Positions 1-9,763 of a stretch of DNA of 64,000 nt are shown one piece after another. The notes under the pieces are model-generated. The model made no database searches, was not told the origin of the DNA, and saw nothing but the letters and a program-made list of their open reading frames with translations. Position 1 is the first letter of the stretch. Each line of letters starts with the position of its first letter. The translations under genes were made by a program, and so were the position numbers. The stretch comes from Apiospora phragmitis. Taxonomy: Eukaryota > Ascomycota > Sordariomycetes > Amphisphaeriales > Apiosporaceae. The DNA lies in the NCBI GenBank assembly GCA_038363925.1, contig JAQQWL010000011.1, positions 5,208,001 to 5,272,000 on the forward strand. Direction: 5' to 3'.

Positions 1-1203
1 AGTGTCGGCCTTGCAGGACAAATGCGTCTGAAGTCAGCTGCCGTCCTCGTTGTCGGTGCCGGCGGGCTAGGATGTCCTGCTGCCGCATACCTGGCAGGCG
101 CAGGCGTGGGGATTCTCGGCCTGGTCGACGGCGACATAGTTGAGGTCTCCAATCTGCATCGTCAGATAGCTCACAGCCACACCAAGGTCGGCATGAACAA
201 GGTCGATAGCTTGGCCCAGTACTGTACGGACCTCAACCCCCACATAAATTGTGTCCGGTATGCCACCCATCTCACGCCCGAGAATGCCGCGAGTATCGTT
301 TCCAAGTATGACGTCATCCTTGACTGTACCGATCACCCGACTTCTCGCTATCTGATCTCAGACGCCTGCGTCCTGTCGCAAAAGCCGCTGGTGTCGGCCT
401 CTGCGCTCCGAACAGATGGCCAGCTCATCGTCTTGAACTGCCCGCCCGCACCACAGGGAAGCAAGGACGGCGGCCCCTGTTACCGTTGTGTCTTCCCAAA
501 CCACCGCCCCCCGGACGGTGTCCTTAGCTGTGGCGAGGGTGGTATTCTGGGACCCGTGGTTGGCGTCATGGGCGTGTTGCAGGCGCTGGAAGCCATCAAG
601 CTCGTTGTGACCGGCCCAGCTCCCTCGCCCGAGGTACCTGCACCAAGCCTGATGCTCTTCTCTGCTACCGGTACACCGACCTTCCGATCGATGCGCATGC
701 GTGGCCGCCGACCAGATTGCTTCGCCTGTGGCACGTCGTCCAGCTTGACCCTTGACGCCCTCCAGTCCGGCATGGTCGACTATATGCTTTTCTGTGGGGT
801 TCGCAGCCCCGTCCGAATTCTGGGCCCGGATGAGCGAATCACTGCCGCAGCCTACAGCAGCATGATAGCTGAGAATCCCGGGTTCGCACATGTACTACTG
901 GACGTGCGAGACCGGGAGCACTACGCGATAGGCAGCATCCCGGGCGCCGTGAATGTGCCGTTTGCCATGTTCCAGAGAACGGAGATGGCTGGACAGGGTG
1001 GGACTCGGCCAGACTGGCTACCTGACTCATTACCACCGGACGCCCCTATTTATGTGGTATGCCGCGTCGGCAACGACTCGCAACTAGCGGCTCGCAAACT
1101 AAAGGAGATGCGAATGGGCTCAGAACATCGATTCATCGGCGACATACAAGGAGGTATGGAAGCATGGAAACAGGAAGTAGACAAGACAATACCGTTCATC
1201 TAG
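1..1203 (+). CDS. uba4: Uba4/MOCS3 adenylyltransferase-sulfurtransferase, 5'-truncated by window edge
   Basis: This E1-like enzyme activates the C-terminus of the ubiquitin-like sulfur carrier Urm1 by adenylation and then passes sulfur to it, for tRNA wobble-uridine thiolation and protein urmylation in the cytosol. The frame is open from base 1 with no start codon (the ATG at 22 lies inside the family's conserved VGLAGQMRLKSA-type stretch), so the N-terminus is outside the window. Visible in order: nucleotide-binding GAGGLGC loop, the DCTDHPTSRY region, two CxxC zinc pairs (CYRC and CFAC) flanking an SCGEGG stretch, and a C-terminal rhodanese domain with its active cysteine in YVVCRVGND (codon 1060-1062). 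The stop at 1201-1203 follows the usual rhodanese end. The ThiF/MoeB plus rhodanese fusion is diagnostic. No intron in the visible part. Confidence 0.95.
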   Translation, partial: SVGLAGQMRLKSAAVLVVGAGGLGCPAAAYLAGAGVGILGLVDGDIVEVSNLHRQIAHSHTKVGMNKVDSLAQYCTDLNPHINCVRYATHLTPENAASIVSKYDVILDCTDHPTSRYLISDACVLSQKPLVSASALRTDGQLIVLNCPPAPQGSKDGGPCYRCVFPNHRPPDGVLSCGEGGILGPVVGVMGVLQALEAIKLVVTGPAPSPEVPAPSLMLFSATGTPTFRSMRMRGRRPDCFACGTSSSLTLDALQSGMVDYMLFCGVRSPVRILGPDERITAAAYSSMIAENPGFAHVLLDVRDREHYAIGSIPGAVNVPFAMFQRTEMAGQGGTRPDWLPDSLPPDAPIYVVCRVGNDSQLAARKLKEMRMGSEHRFIGDIQGGMEAWKQEVDKTIPFI

Positions 1204-1408
1204 CTAGGATACACGAGGCAGGTTCAAAAAGGAGACGACGGGTTTTTTTCTTCTTCTTCTTATTTTGACTGAGTACATAGCAAGCCTCGCTGGTAATAGT
1301 ACACTGGAGTGGAAGGCCCTTGGGCAACTGCAAGGAGAATCGTGGCTGAAAGCTAAACGAGATACTCCTTTCCTGACCTCGTTGTTATTTGCATGGTAAG
1401 ATGACGGT

Positions 1409-2219
1409 TTAGACGAAGCTGGTACGCTTCTTGTTGAAGGCTCTCTGATCCTTCATCCACTGCCGATAGCCCGCAACGCTGGAGATCTTCTCTCCATAAT
1501 AATCAGGAACTACAGGCAGAGAGGATGGTCAGTAAGTAACAAGAATAGGCCGGTCAGAGAGAAAGGGGTGCGAGCGACTCACCGGGGTTTCCAACGGAGC
1601 TGACGCTGGGGTCGACACGGTTCTTCTTGATTCTGGCGAAGAACTCGGCTTCCTTCATGGCCATGGGCTGCTTGACGCCGCGCTTCAGGGTATAGAAAAT
1701 GGCAGAACCAAGACTGGGACCAGCCAGCCATCCGAGGGCGGCGGAGCCCATGGTCATCAGGCCTAGAGTGATGAAAGGGTCGAGGGGGATGCTGCCCATC
1801 CAGTCCATGTCCAGGTTGACCAGCACCATGCTGGCCATGCTTCCGCCGACCAGCATGGTCACCAAGCTGCATGCCAGCTGGTACCTTCTTCGGGTCTTGC
1901 GCAGCTTGAAAAAGGTGTCCCAGTTGAGGTCGCGTGCAGAACAGGCAGGGCCAGTCGGACCTGACGTCGTGGTGGTGGTGGTGGTGGTGGAAGAGGAGGA
2001 GGCGGGGCGGCGGGCGACGAATTGGCATTGTAGGCTTGGGGGTTTACATGTGCCGGGGCGCATCTGTCGGGTCAATACGGAGGTGGTGAAGTGGCGGGGC
2101 GCGAAGCAAGAAGGCGTGGTCAATGGTGCAGCTTTGGTGACGCCAGAGGCCGAGGGCAGCTGGAGACTCCGCCGACCCAATGTGCCGAGGCGCATGATGT
2201 GCGCGTTGGTGGCCAGCAT
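1409..2219 (-). CDS. pam17: Pam17, presequence translocase-associated motor subunit
   Basis: Inner-membrane component of the TIM23 import motor. Model: complement(join(1409..1509,1583..2219)), 245 aa. The 73-bp intron runs GTGAGT to CTGTAG, and joining the exons restores the family's hallmark run around FARIKKNRVDP, SVGNPVPDYYGEKI and the end KKRTSFV. The N-terminus (from MLATNAHIMRLG) is basic and Ser/Thr-rich, as expected for a mitochondrial presequence. Two membrane segments follow the conserved LNWDTFFKLRKTRRRYQ motif. A poly-Thr run sits between presequence and mature domain, encoded by a GGT/ACC microsatellite. The start was chosen at 2219 because upstream in-frame residues look like untranslated sequence; a Met eight codons later (MRLG) is an alternative. 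Divergent from the chromodomain gene. Confidence 0.92.
1968..1990. repeat. (GGT)n trinucleotide microsatellite inside pam17
   Basis: About eight GGT units on the + strand. Read on the minus strand they encode the poly-threonine run in the linker between the Pam17 presequence and its mature part. Length should vary between strains without shifting the frame. Confidence 0.9.
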
Positions 2220-2857
2220 GCTGTGCGACTTTATCCCAAGTCTGAGGCAATCCTGGTCTGGGGAACCCAGCAGAACAACGATTTGGTGCGATGGAGTATG
2301 TAAGGCGGGAGAGGCTGTTGTCCCTGCAAGGATCGTGAAGTCGAAGGCGGGCTGTCGTCGGATGGTGATGTGAATGCGAAGGTGAAAAGTCAAAGCTCCA
2401 GGCCATTTCTGGAGAGCTCCAGTAGGTATGTAGTAACCTAGTAGGTAGGTACATACATACCTTGAGCCAAGCCACACACACACACAGTGGATGCAGGTGC
2501 TGCTGGTGGCCGGGGTGGAGGGGCACATTTGGCGCAGGTGGGCCCTGTGGAAGGTACTTGCTTCCCCATAACTGTAGCGCAGACAAGGGTCGGACAGGTA
2601 CCTACTACTACAAGAGATGGTGCCCGCCCATTAAGCTGGACGCGCCAAATGTCAGCAGCCAGGTACCACCCCGGTAGTTGTAAGCACATTGATACACGCC
2701 CGCACACGCGACAACGCGAAAAGCATCACTCACTTGCCCAACCCAGCCCAGCCCAACCCAGCACAGCACCCCTATCGCCGTATTGTGCGATTGGCTGGCC
2801 CGGCATATACCTCTCAGCAAAGCATGACACCCCGTGCAACTCGGCTGCTTCTGGGCA
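2220..2857. promoter_or_regulatory. Divergent promoter between pam17 and the chromodomain gene
   Basis: About 640 bp between two outward-facing start codons. It contains a short CA repeat near 2472-2485, GTAGGTA-type motifs near 2430-2460 and C/A-rich blocks (around 2735-2770) typical of pyrimidine-rich fungal promoters on one strand. The small frames across it show no family similarity and look like chance. Individual transcription-factor sites cannot be assigned by eye. Confidence 0.5.
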
Positions 2858-4177
2858 ATGGCAAACTCACGTCACAATGGCCCGACTTCGCGACCGCAGC
2901 CTAGTTTGAACAAATTCGAATTCGAAATCCCCATAACCACCAAACCTCGAACCTACCGCCGCGGTGATGGCCCGCCCATGGCCCCCTTGTCACTCGCCCT
3001 CGAGAACGAGTCTACCGCCTTCATTGTCGATAAGTTTGTGCGCTTCCTCCAGCACCGCCCGCACAAACAACAGATGCATTACCTGGTCCGCTGGAAAGAT
3101 CTGCCCGCCGCCGCTCTGGCCGTCCCTGCAACCGAAATACTCGACTACGTCTCTCCCCGCGTACTGGAGGACTACGAGTACCAGCTCTCGCTGGAAGACG
3201 ATCAGCCCGTGGGACAAGAACTAGAGAAGAGTCGGCTCAAGCATGTGCGAGACAGGCCCCCGAAATCGCAAAAGCCAGCAGAGTCGCAAACGGAGCCAAC
3301 CGGCCTGGTGAGGAAGCGTGGGCGCCCAAGGCGAGCCCCTTTCCACCCGAGCCGTTCTCTCCCCTCTCATGCTCATGTAGCCGCAGCTGGGAGCCCGCCA
3401 TCCCCCAGCCATATGCCGGGGCCTTCACTTGCGACAACGCCCAAGAAAGGGACAAAACCGTCATTGTCAACACCCCAAAAAGCGTTTGCTCCTAGTGTCT
3501 ATGCAGATGATCCTGCCGAAGATTTCGTGTCTGGTGTCGATGAAGAAGAAGCAGACCTCGACGAGGCCCTGACGCAACAACTCAGCCGGAACAACGAGTA
3601 TGATGCCGGCGCACACGAAACAGGTATACCTTCTAGCGGCTTCACACCAGTGGGGAGGGCGGTCGGGCTATGGGGCCCGCAGAAACATTCGAGAAGTCCT
3701 GAACCGGAAGGGACATTGACACCAGCGTCGGGCCCCCCTTCTGAAGGGAGTCCAAAATCTCGCCGGAAGAAAAGGCGCAAGCTATCTAAGCCAGCGCCAA
3801 CATTTGAGCCGGCATGGGAGGTCAAGAGACTAGAAGGGCACAGGATATCCGAGGTGGACGGCCAGCTCGTGCGGTTCTTCAAGGTGCGTTGGGAAGGCGA
3901 TTGGCCGCCGAGCGAAAATCCGACATGGGAACCCCAGGAAAACCTACACCCTGGGCTGGTGAAGCAGTATCTCAAGAAGAAAGCAAAAGCGGAGGGGGCA
4001 GAAATGGACTTTGTGTCTCCGCTACCCATACCTCCAAGGCCACCTCGAAAGTACTCGAGCGTTGCCGAGGCATTCGAAGGGGAGGTCGAAGAATCGCAAC
4101 ACCAGCTTGCCGCTGATGCTGTAGAAAGTGACCACGACGAACGGTTGTTAGTTGAAGAGGATGACCTTGCCTTCTAG
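2858..4177 (+). CDS. Chromodomain protein (chromo-like fold at both ends)
   Basis: Probably a nuclear chromatin reader. The product is about 439 aa from the Met at 2858; a Met eight codons upstream (2834) and one at MAPLSL are alternatives. Near the C-terminus is a convincing chromodomain: WEVKRLEGH, FFKVRWEGDWPP, NPTWEPQENL, then a basic helix YLKKKAK. The aromatic positions expected to cage methyl-lysine are present. The N-terminal segment FIVDKFVRFLQH...HYLVRWKDLP also resembles a chromo fold but is divergent. Between them lies a long low-complexity linker with basic patches (KRGRPRR, AT-hook-like, and SRRKKRRKLSKP, a likely nuclear localisation signal) and an acidic stretch. Single exon. 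I do not recognise a named orthologue; an HP1-like or CDP-type role is inference. Confidence 0.82.
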   Translation: MANSRHNGPTSRPQPSLNKFEFEIPITTKPRTYRRGDGPPMAPLSLALENESTAFIVDKFVRFLQHRPHKQQMHYLVRWKDLPAAALAVPATEILDYVSPRVLEDYEYQLSLEDDQPVGQELEKSRLKHVRDRPPKSQKPAESQTEPTGLVRKRGRPRRAPFHPSRSLPSHAHVAAAGSPPSPSHMPGPSLATTPKKGTKPSLSTPQKAFAPSVYADDPAEDFVSGVDEEEADLDEALTQQLSRNNEYDAGAHETGIPSSGFTPVGRAVGLWGPQKHSRSPEPEGTLTPASGPPSEGSPKSRRKKRRKLSKPAPTFEPAWEVKRLEGHRISEVDGQLVRFFKVRWEGDWPPSENPTWEPQENLHPGLVKQYLKKKAKAEGAEMDFVSPLPIPPRPPRKYSSVAEAFEGEVEESQHQLAADAVESDHDERLLVEEDDLAF

Positions 4178-4451
4178 AATACCCTGGCCAAATTTTGGGA
4201 AATCACTACTGCTTGCATAGTATAGAGCAAGCACGGCACTGGTGGAAAGGCCCAAGAAAAGTAGTCACTAGATGATTTTCTGCATTCAGGAACTATCGAG
4301 TTCATCTATTTTTCATCTATTTTCTCCTGGGATACCAAACGCCCCCATTGCGCCTTTGTTCCTCGCTCCCGTAGGCATCTCTAGCTCGGCTCCAACCCAG
4401 GCGATAACGGCGTTCATAATAGTACAATGTGGGACAGCAATGTTGAGTGGG

Positions 4452-6254
4452 TTAGATCTGTGCCTTGAGATCCTTTCGGGTTCGACCCATCCAATAGCCG
4501 ATGTTCTCAGACCATTCCTTCGGGTCTTTCAAGAACGAGGTGAACCCTCTCAGCTCCTGATATTCCGCGTCCGTGTAGATCCAGTTTGGATCCGCGGTGA
4601 TTTCATCGATGGCGTTACGGACAGCTTGTGCGCCCTCAACAACGCTCTCATGACAGCCCTCGTGGTCAGGAGAGGAAGCGGGGGTGTGGTCGGGGGCATG
4701 GTCAGCAACAGGCGGCGACGACGGATTCGGGGTGTCATCGTCGGGGGTGTGGTCATCACCAAGCGACGACGGGTTCGAGGTGTCATCGTCGAGATTATGC
4801 TCTGCCGCCTGGCCCAGGTCTGGATAGGTACTCTGGATGTCCCAAGAAGGGTTGCCTATGACATCCATAAGACAAATGCCCTCGTCTGTCGTGGTCTGTG
4901 GCTCATTCAGAGTCTTGAATGGCTTGTCACAGGGATCGGCAACAAAGCTGATCGTGTTGTGCGATACAGGGAATAGAGCCTCGCTGTTCTTGACAAGCCG
5001 ATAAACCTTTGTGGCAAAATCCAGGTCTCGAAAGCGCAGCACTACCTTGTTCCCTCCTAAGTCGAGCACCACGTCTTCCAGCATGTCCTGCACACGCGGG
5101 AACCAGCGTCGCAACGAATTGATGAGGCTTCCCACCTCCTCCGCGGGGGCTGCCTTAATCTCAAAGCACCTCGTGGACCCTTGCTCCAGCGCATTCATAG
5201 ATGCAGGCGACATGGGATATGAAGGCGTATCGGCGAGGGCAACTGAGCATGTGCGGTCACACAAGACGATAGCATGCGACTTGGCGTGCTCATTGTAGGC
5301 GTGGGCGTGTCTCCAATTGGCAAACTGCACCAGGGCCGTGGCGCTGTCGCTTATGCCGTGGAGCTGGACAATGGTTGCCCGCAGGAGCTTTCCACCACGC
5401 ACCACCCCCAGCACATCTCGTAACTGTGCTCCGATGCTCAGACCGGACATGATGACGGTGCGGCATTCGTAATCTGTCCGCTCTTGCTCTGGTTGCAGAG
5501 GCAAACTCAGATTGGGCACATATCGGATTCCATACCGGAAGATGGAAGGGATGGGTCCATTCTGCCTAGCATAAGTACGCATGGTCTGGTTGCGCATTTG
5601 CTCACTGTCGTAAAGCCGATCGAGTAGGTCTTCGTTGGGCACCATGATCTCTGGCTGGGCACGGGGTGCTTCGGTACGGCGAGGAGAGGGGCCATCATCA
5701 CCATCAGGGGCTATGGATGCCGAGGCGGCAGCGCAACCAGCCGATACGATCAGTGCAGGGTTTTCAATGTTGCTGTGACATTCGGAGCTGTCGCTCGGAG
5801 CGGATGGGGACGCCGGGGCGGCTTGCAGCTTCTCAGCGGTTGGCTCAAATTCAAATAGGATGAGGTCACTCCCGGACGATCGCAGGGCACACTCTATGAG
5901 TTGGCCTGCAAGCTGGTCTTCGAGACTGCTCAGTTGGCGTTGGGCATCACGAAAGCGCTGGTGTGCAATGAAACTATGGGCATGACCGGCAGGGTATTCT
6001 GTGTTGATCTGCACCAGGTCGTGGAGGTTTCGTTCTCGGTGTTGCTTCATTGCATGGAGCTGAGCCGTTGCCATGCCAGCGATGGCGCTGACATACTTCT
6101 CCCGAGTCGCGGGCGGCAGAACGTGAGGCTCTGCGCTGATAAGCTGGAACAAGTCTTTCAGGTGCTTGAATCCTTGGTGGTCGCCATGAGAAAAGTGAGT
6201 GACGAGGTCATGAGAGCCAGGCTCACTCGGCTGATGGGGGTGGATACCAGCCAT
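4452..6254 (-). CDS. Hypothetical protein with two RRM-like folds
   Basis: A single-exon product of 600 aa from the Met at 6254; the frame stays open to 6386, but a good splice donor (GAG|GTAAGAAC) just inside that extension suggests the upstream part is leader intron. No catalytic motif was found. The middle shows two alternating beta-alpha segments that look RRM-like: one starting at RTVIMSGLSIGAQLRDVL and ending near SHAIVLCDR, a second from RCFEIKAAPAEEV to HNTISFVADP. These lack clear aromatic RNP motifs, so RNA binding is inference. The C-terminal part has imperfect Asp/Pro/Ser repeats (units such as DDDTPNPSS, DHTP) followed by a conserved-looking WSENIGYWMGRTRKDL end. Similar proteins are probably fungus-restricted. 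Confidence 0.7.
   Translation of the reverse strand: MAGIHPHQPSEPGSHDLVTHFSHGDHQGFKHLKDLFQLISAEPHVLPPATREKYVSAIAGMATAQLHAMKQHRERNLHDLVQINTEYPAGHAHSFIAHQRFRDAQRQLSSLEDQLAGQLIECALRSSGSDLILFEFEPTAEKLQAAPASPSAPSDSSECHSNIENPALIVSAGCAAASASIAPDGDDGPSPRRTEAPRAQPEIMVPNEDLLDRLYDSEQMRNQTMRTYARQNGPIPSIFRYGIRYVPNLSLPLQPEQERTDYECRTVIMSGLSIGAQLRDVLGVVRGGKLLRATIVQLHGISDSATALVQFANWRHAHAYNEHAKSHAIVLCDRTCSVALADTPSYPMSPASMNALEQGSTRCFEIKAAPAEEVGSLINSLRRWFPRVQDMLEDVVLDLGGNKVVLRFRDLDFATKVYRLVKNSEALFPVSHNTISFVADPCDKPFKTLNEPQTTTDEGICLMDVIGNPSWDIQSTYPDLGQAAEHNLDDDTSNPSSLGDDHTPDDDTPNPSSPPVADHAPDHTPASSPDHEGCHESVVEGAQAVRNAIDEITADPNWIYTDAEYQELRGFTSFLKDPKEWSENIGYWMGRTRKDLKAQI
4670..4805. repeat. Imperfect tandem repeats coding Asp/Pro/Ser units
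   Basis: Recurring GGGGTGTGGTC and GGTGTCATCGTCG blocks on the + strand. Translated on the minus strand they give the repeated acidic Asp-Thr-Pro-Asn-Pro-Ser-Ser motif of the RRM-like protein. Such in-frame minisatellites often vary in copy number. Confidence 0.75.
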
Positions 6255-7992
6255 GGTGTTCGTGTCGCTGCCAAAAGACGCTGTGTGTCTCTCGTCTTGA
6301 TGACGCGAGCTGGAACACTTGGAGTTGTGTGAGAAAATTGACGGGAGTTGGTTTTCAGTTTCCAATGAGTTCTTACCTCGTTGCATTCACCGGAGACTGA
6401 GTCAGCATGGACAGGCAAGGCTGGGTAGATGAGCAGCTGTCATGTATCTAGCAGAAGAAACGAGGTGCTGGGGAGGGAGGTGCGCGGATAAGTTAGCAAT
6501 CGAACGATGGTTGACGGGGGTGAATTATGCAGGTTTCAGTTGAGGGAGTGGTGACAAAGTCGACATTCCCCAGGCTAGTCGCTTGCCAAGGGTGTGGAGG
6601 GAATTCAAACTGGGCAGGAGACAACTTACCTAGTTGTGGTTGGGACCAGGCTGGCGGGTGAAGAGAAGTTGAGGGAATGCTGCGGAAAGGAAGACGGTGG
6701 GCTTCAACAACCGCAGACAGGTCAGCATGAGGTAGCCGGGCCTGTGGAGCTGAATATTGATGAATGGTGCGAGGAGGATGAAGGAAACCCCAGAGGGAGA
6801 AAAGGAAAGAGAAGAGAGAGAAAAAATACGATAATACGACGATGCTGTTGGCGATGGTGGTTGCTACGCACTTACCTGTCCAATAGCTCGGAGCAACCCG
6901 GTCGAGAATGAGCAAAGTAAGGTGGCTAGCAAATCTCCAACGAGTAAGAAGAACTCGGCCAACTTCTCGTCGAGCGAGTCTGTGGTTGTATGAGAAAAAA
7001 AAAAAGTCCCACCTATCGCCAACCCTGCCGTCGACCACATAGCACAACGCAAGTGAGTGAATGTAGCTTATTACTTAGCAGGTCCAGGTACGCGCACACA
7101 CGCCCAAGAAAGCCCTTTTTGTGCCTGCCAGTTGTTGTTCAACCTAGGTAGGTTTACAATATATATAGAGATATAGATATAGCTACTTAGCCTTGATACT
7201 CCGCAGTCACGCTGTGTATACCTTTTGCTATCTCCAGCGGCGTCGCCTCTCAATGCGGATGTTTGAATACGTATAAAAAACCAGCGATGACACAGCTGCT
7301 GACTGCCCGCGTTGCCGAGCCATGCTCCCTCCCTCTTTCCCCTATCTACCCAAGCCGCTCGGATGTCAAGGCAAGGAAGGCGTGACTGAGGTCGGTATCG
7401 ATGCTATATGGACGAGTGAAGCCCTGCATGAGGCGATGCTAACGATTTGCCGATCAGTGGGCTGTCCATGACATGGCCGGGGAATGGTGCGTTCACTTTA
7501 TCCGGGCACGGAGACTCGTGTCCGGCAAAAGGAGCCATGCATGCGACCCTGATTCGACCCGTTGCAGGGCTCCAAAAAGCTTGTCCGGGCCCAGACTTGG
7601 CCACGGCGGCACACGACGACAACGTAGCATGCTGGGCTTCTGGCGTTCTAAGGCTTCTTCGGTAGAAAGGCGATGCTACGCCCTCGTTCCGCCATCCTCT
7701 GCCGCCCATCTTCCGTTGGGAAGCCATCACTGGTAGTAATTACTGATGGTTCCATCTCGTGCTGTGGCACATTGGCTTAGGCAAATCTCCAAAGTGCAGG
7801 GCTATTTACAAAGGTGAAAAAGTATGCAACATGGCCTACCGTGACGGCAGTAGCAGCAGGATGCCCAAGATATCAGTGCTGGCCTGCCCAGGAGATGGTG
7901 TGTGACTTGGATGTCCCAGGAGACATAGAAAGAAAAGATCGACACTGTTGGATGCCCTGGACCATAGCCCGTGCCCATAGGAAGATCCTGCC
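6255..7992. other. Leader region of the RRM-like gene and intergenic space
   Basis: On the minus strand three good splice donors occur upstream of the RRM-like gene (complements near 6367-6375, 6622-6630 and 6870-6878; CAG or GAG followed by GTAAGT/GTAAGA). They suggest a spliced 5' leader starting near 7.0 kb. A pyrimidine-rich tract lies at 6800-6840 and an A-run near 6990-7000. From 7.05 to 7.99 kb I see no coding signal; a TATA-like GTATAAAAAA sits at about 7270. The region also carries a GTAGGTT motif near 7145. Confidence 0.4.
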
Positions 7993-9454
7993 ATGTCACC
8001 CTGCCGCCGGCCGCTTGCCATCCTGGCTGCGTATCTCGTCGTCGTCTTGTGCCAACGGGCCAACTATCCTCTGACTTCCGACTCCAACTGCGCCTGCTAC
8101 CAAACCAACGAGACAGCGACCCAGTTTCTTAGCCACCACAAGTTCTTCGACTTCCGCAGCCTCCCGCAGTACGTCCACGTACCCAAGCCCGTCGACGATC
8201 CTGCTTTGAGCGCAGGTGTCAATGTGTCCAGCGACTACTTCTCGTCCTCCAACTGGACGAGCTGGTGGGACATTCAGACGTGGAACAACAGCGACACCCT
8301 GCCGCAAGGCAACCAGACCAACACGACCATCTCCGACGCCACCGTTCTCATGGTGAACTCGCCCGGCAACATCTACCTTGAGAGGAACACCGACGCCCGC
8401 CCCTCCTCCCAGACCTACCTGACCATGCGAACCGTCCGCCACAAGAACTTCCAGTCCGCCGCCGAGTTTGAGTCGGTGGTGCTGGACTTCCGCTATCTCA
8501 GCGTCCGCATGAAAGCAAGAACCAAGGGCTCCCCGGGCGCCATCACCGCCATGTTCACCTACCCCCCCCCGCCCAGGACATGTCCAAGGTCCAGGAAGCC
8601 GATCTCGAGGTCCGAACCACCGATCCCCAGTACTCGATCCAGTACACCAACCAGCCTTCATGGAACGACGACGGGGATGTGCCCGGAGCGACGCAGAACA
8701 TATCCGACCCGCGTCATGTCGACTGGGGGAGCTGGCAGGTTCACCGAATGGACTGGACCCCCAAAGCGAGCAACTGGTTCGTCAACGGTAAACTAGTACG
8801 AAGCCCCCTCCCCTTACGCGAACAAGGCTTATATCCTCCCTCCTTTCCCGTAGTTGTCGACTATATCCTTCCAAGTGCCCCGAGACGGCAGCCAGGTCAT
8901 ATTCAACTCGTGGAGTAATGGCGGCAGCTGGAGCGGCAATAGTGAGTATTCCCGCCCCGTGCCGCCCAGCCAGATGGATTTCACATCGTCATGCGCCTGT
9001 TGACCACGTGTATACTCTAGTGAGCCTCTTCACCGAGGCGTATCTACAGGTCCAGTGGATAGAGATTGTATACAACAATACTATCCAGCTTCCACCAGGC
9101 CAACCGTATCCTGGTTGGCCGTTTCCGGGCCAGCCATCCACCTCGTGCAAGAGTGTCTGTAGTATAGATCATACCTCTGTCGTGGGAACACCTGTTTTGA
9201 TCACAAACCCGGGAATTCCAGGAAATCCCGGCAATCCAGGAAACCCTGGAGGTGGGAATGGATGTAAGAGAACCTTGCTTACCTTTAGATCCTGTCCGAG
9301 TCTACCATGATGACGCAAGTACGTGCTAATCTGGGATCCAGGTACGTCTGCCAAGTACGGGCAATGTGCCGGAAAGACTTGGAAAGGATGTACCAATTGT
9401 GCAGCCGGGACAACTTGTCGTTTCCAGAACGACTATTATTCGCAATGTCTCTGA
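7993..9454 (+). CDS. Secreted GH16 beta-glucanase-like hydrolase with C-terminal CBM1
   Basis: Predicted extracellular glycoside hydrolase acting on beta-glucans. Model: join(7993..8795,8854..8941,9021..9263,9342..9454), about 415 aa once one base is restored. Order: signal peptide (hydrophobic residues 8-20), GH16 beta-jelly-roll with the catalytic signature EADLE (about residues 202-206; two Glu and one Asp), the [10 protein letters not shown] and [11 protein letters not shown] strands, a Gly-Asn-Pro linker resembling collagen, and a fungal cellulose-binding module ([15 protein letters not shown]...YYSQCL). Introns are 58, 79 and 78 bp; the first donor (GTACGA) is weak. The frame breaks at a nine-C run (8562-8570) just before the catalytic motif; one extra C joins FTYPPP to [14 protein letters not shown]-glycosylation sites are abundant. 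Either a consensus error or an inactivated gene. Confidence 0.88.
9200..9262 (+). repeat. Collagen-like Gly-x-Pro linker repeat
   Basis: Nine-base units (GGAAATCCC, GGCAATCCA, GGAAACCCT) encode [14 protein letters not shown] between the GH16 domain and the CBM1. Most fungal CBM1 linkers are Ser/Thr-rich and O-glycosylated, so a Gly-Asn-Pro linker is unusual. Confidence 0.8.
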
Positions 9455-9763
9455 CAGTATCTATCACCAGTTCGCTAGACCACGAGAAGAGATATTACTA
9501 CAAGAGCGCCGAGTTGAGGTATACGGCCCCGCTTGGATTCTAACACCACGAGAAGAGAATTTTGGAAGATCATTGTCATGTCATATAATATCCTGGAGCG
9601 GTCAGCCAGAATGGTAGCTGGGGAGAATGAGAGTGCTCCAATAAGGTACAGTAATTAAATATCAAGTTCCCATCTACAAGTGACTCTTCACGCCAACACA
9701 GAATGTTAAATGACACGCCGTCTTGGGCAACAATTTGACTGTAGGCGTATTTTGGTTCTTAAC
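9455..9763. other. Convergent 3' intergenic space
   Basis: About 310 bp between the stops of the GH16 gene and the cytochrome b561-like gene. No coding signal; it should hold both 3' untranslated regions. AT-rich stretch near 9650-9665. Confidence 0.5.

Noticed and set aside
1699..2373. 224-codon + strand frame with poly-Val/Glu
   Set aside because: Antisense of pam17; the poly-Val comes from the GGT microsatellite.
7996..8661. 221-codon minus-strand frame rich in Gly/Val
   Set aside because: Antisense of the GH16 first exon; the opposite strand has signal peptide, glycosyl hydrolase motifs and splice continuity.
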